From: Oscillospiraceae bacterium
GTDB taxonomy: Bacteria; Bacillota; Clostridia; Oscillospirales; Ruminococcaceae
Assembly (NCBI GenBank): GCA_017466885.1
Contig: JAFTTH010000002.1
Location: forward strand, 124,001-188,000
DNA length: 64,000 nt
Direction: 5' to 3'
Made by a program: the position numbers and the translations under genes. The notes below the pieces were generated by a model. The model did no database searches and was not told the DNA's origin. It saw nothing but the letters and a program-made list of their open reading frames with translations. Shown here one piece after another: positions 59,513 to 64,000 of the stretch; position 1 is the first letter of the stretch; each line of letters starts with the position of its first letter.

Positions 59513-60739
59513 TTACTGCTTCTTTTTCACAACGATAAAGGCTGCAACGCCGCCGCCAACAACCAAAACCGCAACCACAACGATCGCCACAATCAGCCCG
59601 ATATTCGGACCGGCAGGATCGCTATCCGTATTGGATGCAGTTCCGCCCGCCTGAGAGGAGGTAGTGTCAGCAGGGGTAGACTCTGCGGGAGCTTCCTCAG
59701 ACTGAACAGGAGCCTCAGTAGAGATAGTCTCATCGGGAGTGGACTCAGTTGCAGGAGTGGAGGTAGTAGCATCCGGCTTGGACTCGGTGGAAGGAGTAGA
59801 GGTGGTAGTGTCCGGCTTGGACTCGGTGGAAGGAGTAGAGGTAACAGGCTCATCCTTTCCTTCGGGGGGCAGGATCACGCCGTCCTTCACGGTTTCGTAA
59901 TCGTAGGTAGGCTCGGTGTTGGTCTGCTTGGAGGAAACCTTCTCCCCGTTGACAAACATCAGAGTTGCACCAATCTGCTCACCGAAAATTGCCTGGCTCT
60001 GGGGAGAGAAGGAGAAATACATCTTGCCTTCATACTTATCCGCAATTTTCCGCATTCCCTTGAAGTTCATCGGTGTTTCGGAAATGATGGGGCTTGCGTC
60101 AGCATTGGTACCGGTCTTCTGGCGGAGCACCTGACCGTTGACCCAAACAATGTAACCATAGGTATCATCCTCAACAATCTTCAGGGTGATCATATCCCCA
60201 AGATCTGCCCCGCTGGGGAAGTGCTGGGTTGTTCCAACAGACTTAACGGCATTTTCAAATCTTGCAACAGTCGCCTCAAAGTAAGGCTGAGAGCCCGCAT
60301 TCTTGGGATCTGCAAAACGATACTGCCAGCAGATGCCCTCGTTACCCAAGGTCGCACCTTCCATATCTACGTTCCAGGTAAACATACCCGGGTTCTGGGT
60401 AAAGCAGAGCATAACGCCCGGATACATTGCATCGGCATCATACCGGTCAACCCGGAAGGTAACGGTAAAGCCATCCATATCCACAGCGTGCTTGGTCAGG
60501 GTCACACCGGTATGGGTGTTGGTAAAGATACCGGATCCGCCCTTATCCGAAAGAACCTTGATTCCATCTGCAGTTTCTTCAGGGACAGGCTCGTTGGGAG
60601 GGAGTGCAAGCTCCGGATCGTCCATATCCCGGGGAGTGTAGGGGGTAAAATCACCCGACAGGGTATAGGCCGATGCAGAAACTGTCAATGCCAACACAGT
60701 CATGACCGCAATAAGAACTGCCAATACTTTTTTGAACAT
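59513..60739 (-). CDS. Secreted, membrane-anchored protein with Ser/Thr/Pro stalk
   Basis: A 408-residue protein starting at 60739. Signal peptide at 1-24 (MFKKVLAVLIAVMTVLAL). An N-terminal domain (about 25-270) has strands similar to the giant neighbour (GFTVTFRVDRYDADAMYP, TYGYIVWVNGQVL), so it is a probable relative of the carbohydrate-binding modules. A low-complexity stalk (about 285-370, repeats of STPSTESKPD) ends in a helix and VKKKQ. Confidence 0.8.
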   Translation of the reverse strand: MFKKVLAVLIAVMTVLALTVSASAYTLSGDFTPYTPRDMDDPELALPPNEPVPEETADGIKVLSDKGGSGIFTNTHTGVTLTKHAVDMDGFTVTFRVDRYDADAMYPGVMLCFTQNPGMFTWNVDMEGATLGNEGICWQYRFADPKNAGSQPYFEATVARFENAVKSVGTTQHFPSGADLGDMITLKIVEDDTYGYIVWVNGQVLRQKTGTNADASPIISETPMNFKGMRKIADKYEGKMYFSFSPQSQAIFGEQIGATLMFVNGEKVSSKQTNTEPTYDYETVKDGVILPPEGKDEPVTSTPSTESKPDTTTSTPSTESKPDATTSTPATESTPDETISTEAPVQSEEAPAESTPADTTSSQAGGTASNTDSDPAGPNIGLIVAIVVVAVLVVGGGVAAFIVVKKKQ

Positions 60740-60800
60740 AGAGTTGCCCTTCTTTCTTTTATTTTTCGTCTGTCCGTCCGGGCAGACGTTCGTACCGTTT

Positions 60801-63650
60801 TTATTCTTCCTCGCCGGGGGCTTCGTGAGCATCCTCCTGGGGTGCCGCCACTGCATTTTTCTTTCGCAGCTTCAGGTAATACACCAGGAATGCTTCGCCG
60901 CCGATCAAAAGGATTCCGCAAAGAACCACCAGAACGATCCACAGAACGGTATCATCCGACTGGTTGGAGCCTCCGGCCTGCTCATCCCCCTGGGAAGCGG
61001 GATCCTGGGTGGAGGAGGAATCGTCATCCGGGGTGGTTGCAGAGGAGTTCATCCCAAAGGGATCCTCATCGTTGACAGGCTTGGAGGTGGTAGGTTCAGA
61101 GGAGCCGGGAGTGGAGGTGGTGGGCTTGGAGGAGTCCGACGGGGTGGTTGCGAAATCACTCATCAGCACCTCATAGTTGACAAATCCGCCCAGCTTAATG
61201 GCGATTCCGTTGCTGACCTTGGCGGTCTCGATCTCCTTGACCCGCTCGCCCTTGTAGTTCAGACCGTAAACGGTGCATTTGGTTGCGGCGGTGGGGATAA
61301 TCAGGGTTCCGCGGATATCCTCAACCAAAATCGGGCCGGTGCCGAGGTTGGTCAGCTTGGCAGAGCTGGAGGTTTTATTTTCCCAGGTCAGGCCGGTGCT
61401 GGTGCTCCGACCCATGGCGAAAATATTGATCTTGGAGGCTTTGTCCAGAGATTTTTCCCCATCCATCGAGGTCAGTTGGATGGAGATCCGGTCATTCTGA
61501 GCATTGATGGTCACGCCGCCGAACTCGGTGGTCTTTCCCTTCTTCAGCCGGCCGGCCAGCGCAACGGCGCGCTCCGTTTCCAGCTTAAAGCTCTGGTTAT
61601 AGGTATAGGTGATCTCTCCGGTATCGGTGATGATATCGTCCTCGTTATAGCCTTCCTTGCCTTCCAGCAGGCCAAACTTCCGCATCACCTCGGTGGCAAC
61701 CTCGTCCAGACCGGTACCGATGGAGTAAAATCCGCCGCCGGCAAACTGGTCGTTCCCCGAAACATTCATAACAGCCGCAGATTTGCCAAGCATAAAGCTC
61801 AGGCCATCGAAACCGACCTCAAACTTCTTGGAGCCAGACTGAATGTGTTTATTCAGCCACTGGGTACGTCCGACATTCTTATTGTAAGGATCGGTATAAA
61901 TATTTTCGGAATACATCAGAAGATGCTTTGCCTTGGTATAGTCTCCCGACGCAGTATTCCCGGAGGGGATAACAAGATCCGCATCTCCATTATAAGTATC
62001 ATCAATGAAACGGTAGGAGAATTTGGAGATATAAGAGAGGATCTGGGGCGCTTTGTAATAGTCGCTGTTCTGCGCCAGAACATCCTCTTCGGTCATTACC
62101 AGCTCAATGGAATTTTCCGCTTCGGAAACGATTCCCAGACGGAAAAGCATTGCGCACTGACCCAGCTGCGCATAAGTCGCAGGATCCATGCAGAAGGCAA
62201 AGTAGTCAGTATAACCCTTCAGGGTGAAGTAGGAGTCTCCGCCGTCAAAGGTATAGTTGAAAACGCAGAAACCATCCCATCCCTGGAATGCACCGTAGGC
62301 CGCCATCTGCACCAGGCAGTCTGCCTTGAAATCGGAGGGCGCAGTGGTATTCCACTCGGTTACCACAAGAGGCTTATCTGCCACAGAGCACTTATTGACC
62401 ACGCCCACGTTATGGGTTTTAAAGTTATCTCCGCCGTGAACCGCACGGGGATCGGTGGCGGACATTTCATAGGTATGGAAGGTTGCCGGAACTGTGTAAT
62501 TATCCTGGGGATGGTTCCAGTAGGTATTTTTCTCCATCACATCGCCCAGAGCATTGATCCAAAGATCCACCGCCCGTTCCGGCTGGTTGGAGCAGTTGAT
62601 GGCCGACTTAAAGCCGGTATCCCGGACCTTTTTATAGAAATCCTTGAAATTCTTTGCCTGGACATCCATCAGGAAGTTCATAAAATCCGCATGGCGGGGA
62701 GAGCAATCCTTATTGGAGAAATCGGTGGTGTACCGAACAAATGCCTCGCCCCAGGAGCCCATGGTGGAGTTCTTTACCGTTCCCTTGGTGGGATCCTCGT
62801 TGATCTGGAGGGCACATTTCCCCTTATCATCCGTCCAGGCGGCGGCAAGGGCCGACCGGGTACGGTATTTTTCCACCAGCCACTCGTTATACATCACGTT
62901 GAGCTTGCGGGTGAAAACATTATCCGGATCCCAACTGTCAAACCAGGTGATGCTGGACTCGTTTGCGTACTGAATGATGGCAAATACGGGGTCCTTTGCA
63001 TAGCTCATCTTGGTATAGGGGTTGACATGGTTGAGCAGATCCAGCGCAAACTGATGCTCCAGCGCCACGATCTTAGGATCGATGAACCGCGCCGCGCGAA
63101 GCGCACCGTTGCTGCCGGCAGCAACCTCTTCCTTGGAAAAGCCGTCCGCCTCGGTCAAAACGCGACCTGCGCTGGTATCCAAATGAACGTAAATGCCCTT
63201 CTGCTTCAGGCAGTAGACCAGGTAGTCCATCCGATCCAGCATTGCCGGGTCGATCGCGGTTTTCTGGCCGGATTTATAGCTGAGAACGCCGCTGTAGGTG
63301 CAGTCGATCGCATGGAGACGGGCCAGGTTAACGCCCATACTTGCCAGGTCCTCGGCCATGGCCTCCGCAACCTCCTTGGTGGGGGTAGCGGCCGCAAATC
63401 CCAGCACAACACCGAAAAACTTTACCGGTGTGCCATCCTCGAAAATAAATCCGTCATCCTTGACCAGCACGTGGCCTCTCTTGCCGGCAGGTGCTTCATT
63501 CATCCAGGAGTAGTTTATGGCTCCCGTTTTCGCCACACCTGTCTTTTGGTTGAATACGATATACTGATCCTCTGCCGCAGCGGAAAGAGCCGAGCCGCTT
63601 CCAAAGATCAGGAGAACCGTCATCAACGCGCAGGCAATCCGTTTTTTCAT
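60801..63650 (-). CDS. Secreted GH-A-clan-like glycoside hydrolase, membrane-anchored
   Basis: A 949-residue protein. Signal peptide at 1-26. A beta/alpha-barrel-like domain (about 30-480) has candidate acid/base E231 in YANESS and nucleophile E432 in VVTEWN, the spacing and motif type of clan GH-A enzymes such as GH5/GH42-like. There are beta-rich domains behind it, a Ser/Thr/Pro stalk (about 820-890), a helix and a KKN-rich tail. The substrate is unknown; the rhamnose operon nearby hints at a plant or host glycan. Confidence 0.8.
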   Translation of the reverse strand: MKKRIACALMTVLLIFGSGSALSAAAEDQYIVFNQKTGVAKTGAINYSWMNEAPAGKRGHVLVKDDGFIFEDGTPVKFFGVVLGFAAATPTKEVAEAMAEDLASMGVNLARLHAIDCTYSGVLSYKSGQKTAIDPAMLDRMDYLVYCLKQKGIYVHLDTSAGRVLTEADGFSKEEVAAGSNGALRAARFIDPKIVALEHQFALDLLNHVNPYTKMSYAKDPVFAIIQYANESSITWFDSWDPDNVFTRKLNVMYNEWLVEKYRTRSALAAAWTDDKGKCALQINEDPTKGTVKNSTMGSWGEAFVRYTTDFSNKDCSPRHADFMNFLMDVQAKNFKDFYKKVRDTGFKSAINCSNQPERAVDLWINALGDVMEKNTYWNHPQDNYTVPATFHTYEMSATDPRAVHGGDNFKTHNVGVVNKCSVADKPLVVTEWNTTAPSDFKADCLVQMAAYGAFQGWDGFCVFNYTFDGGDSYFTLKGYTDYFAFCMDPATYAQLGQCAMLFRLGIVSEAENSIELVMTEEDVLAQNSDYYKAPQILSYISKFSYRFIDDTYNGDADLVIPSGNTASGDYTKAKHLLMYSENIYTDPYNKNVGRTQWLNKHIQSGSKKFEVGFDGLSFMLGKSAAVMNVSGNDQFAGGGFYSIGTGLDEVATEVMRKFGLLEGKEGYNEDDIITDTGEITYTYNQSFKLETERAVALAGRLKKGKTTEFGGVTINAQNDRISIQLTSMDGEKSLDKASKINIFAMGRSTSTGLTWENKTSSSAKLTNLGTGPILVEDIRGTLIIPTAATKCTVYGLNYKGERVKEIETAKVSNGIAIKLGGFVNYEVLMSDFATTPSDSSKPTTSTPGSSEPTTSKPVNDEDPFGMNSSATTPDDDSSSTQDPASQGDEQAGGSNQSDDTVLWIVLVVLCGILLIGGEAFLVYYLKLRKKNAVAAPQEDAHEAPGEEE

Positions 63651-63667
63651 TGGTGCAACACTCCTTT

Positions 63668-64000
63668 TTATTTAAACTCAACCTCGTAATTGCAGCAACC
63701 GCCCAGAGTTACCTCAAAGCCGTCATCGGTCTTTTTGACCGCTGCTTCTCCGACCCGTTCGCCCTTATAGTTGAGTTTCCAAACAGTGCAGGTACCGTAC
63801 TCCGATGTCAGTTTCAGCGTTCCCCGGATATCCTCATAGGTCAGGGGAGCCACACCGAAGGAAATCAGCTCATTGCCATCCCATTTGGTATTATAGTTCT
63901 GGCAACGGCCCATAGCGTAAACCAATAGCTTATCTGATTTGGCAATGCTCTTATCTGTTCTGGAAAAGATTGCAACACAGGCAAGGTCATTGTCCGTTTC
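63668..64000 (-). CDS. C-terminal end of a paralogue of the glycoside hydrolase (5' end outside)
   Basis: About 110 residues of a frame that enters from the right edge and ends at 63668. LLVYAMGRCQN, LTYEDIRGTLKL, VWKLNYKGERVGE and GGCCNYEV match the C-terminal beta domain of the preceding hydrolase (INIFAMGRSTS, LVEDIRGTLII, YGLNYKGERVKE). It ends in EFK directly, without stalk or anchor. Confidence 0.8.
   Translation of the reverse strand, partial: ETDNDLACVAIFSRTDKSIAKSDKLLVYAMGRCQNYNTKWDGNELISFGVAPLTYEDIRGTLKLTSEYGTCTVWKLNYKGERVGEAAVKKTDDGFEVTLGGCCNYEVEFK

Noticed and set aside
56668-59538. A long plus-strand open frame (956 codons) opposite the giant repeat protein
   Set aside because: It is antisense to a gene with a signal peptide, modular repeats and a ribosome binding site; its own product has no recognisable domain. 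Repetition comes from the repeats on the other strand.
60702-63689. A 995-codon plus-strand frame opposite the hydrolase gene
   Set aside because: It mirrors the codon pattern of the minus-strand gene, which has clear motifs (YANESS, VVTEWN). It has no start signals.

Overview
The window looks like chromosomal DNA of an anaerobic, endospore-forming member of the Clostridia, most likely Oscillospiraceae or a near relative. The reasons are a three-gene gerA-type germination operon, ytfJ/gerW, ylxM-ffh-rpsP-khpA, an [FeFe]-hydrogenase-like sensor cluster, many Fe-S proteins, AGGAGG-type ribosome binding sites, frequent TTG/GTG starts and sigma-A promoters with 17-bp spacers. This is inferred from gene content; there is no rRNA in the window.

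Layout: 1-1343 (minus) holds a GGGtGRT-family gene and a NifU-like Fe-S scaffold. 1590-8274 (plus) carries cvpA-like, pgsA, a ClpE-like unfoldase, a ferredoxin-type aldo/keto reductase, a LUD protein and a CDF transporter. 8333-10895 is a DRTGG / HATPase / [FeFe]-hydrogenase-like signalling cluster. 11032-13295 is a tandem family of five CD225/dispanin-like membrane proteins, four of them with N-terminal zinc ribbons. 13449-15858 is ylxM-ffh-rpsP-khpA. 15961-17146 has a small XRE regulator, a six-Cys peptide and a PduL-like phosphotransacylase. 17202-24408 (minus) has a GNAT protein, a radical SAM protein, mgsA, an amino-acid-dehydrogenase-like gene and gerA-gerB-gerC. After a nitroreductase comes a 350-bp run of short hairpins (25408-25760), then an ECF sigma factor pair, a SIS isomerase, folD, lgt and a yfmF/yfmH M16 peptidase pair (minus). 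33083-37614 (plus) is an M50 protease, scpA, scpB, DUF2953, ytfJ and DUF1015.

37871-49698 is an integrative mobilizable element of about 11.8 kb. It is inserted into an XRE-family regulator gene, whose two halves are still in frame on either side of a 10-bp direct repeat. The element has a large serine recombinase, a MobQ-type relaxase, a likely oriT, a second small serine recombinase, an excisionase-like protein and a sigma-like regulator. It has no conjugation machinery of its own. Its more A+T-rich cargo (41.4-45.3 kb) is a run of uncharacterised membrane proteins (a zinc ribbon protein, two PEGA-like proteins, three SHOCT proteins) plus a possible HEPN-like protein. This cargo is the best candidate for an undescribed system.

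50251-53055 (minus) is rhaA-rhaB for L-rhamnose use. 53271-64000 (minus) encodes a lipoprotein, a PIG-L deacetylase and a train of large secreted, C-terminally anchored proteins: one with three near-identical 196-residue repeats, one with a Ser/Thr/Pro stalk, one GH-A-like glycoside hydrolase, and the 3' end of a paralogue of the hydrolase. Together they suggest extracellular polysaccharide binding and cleavage.
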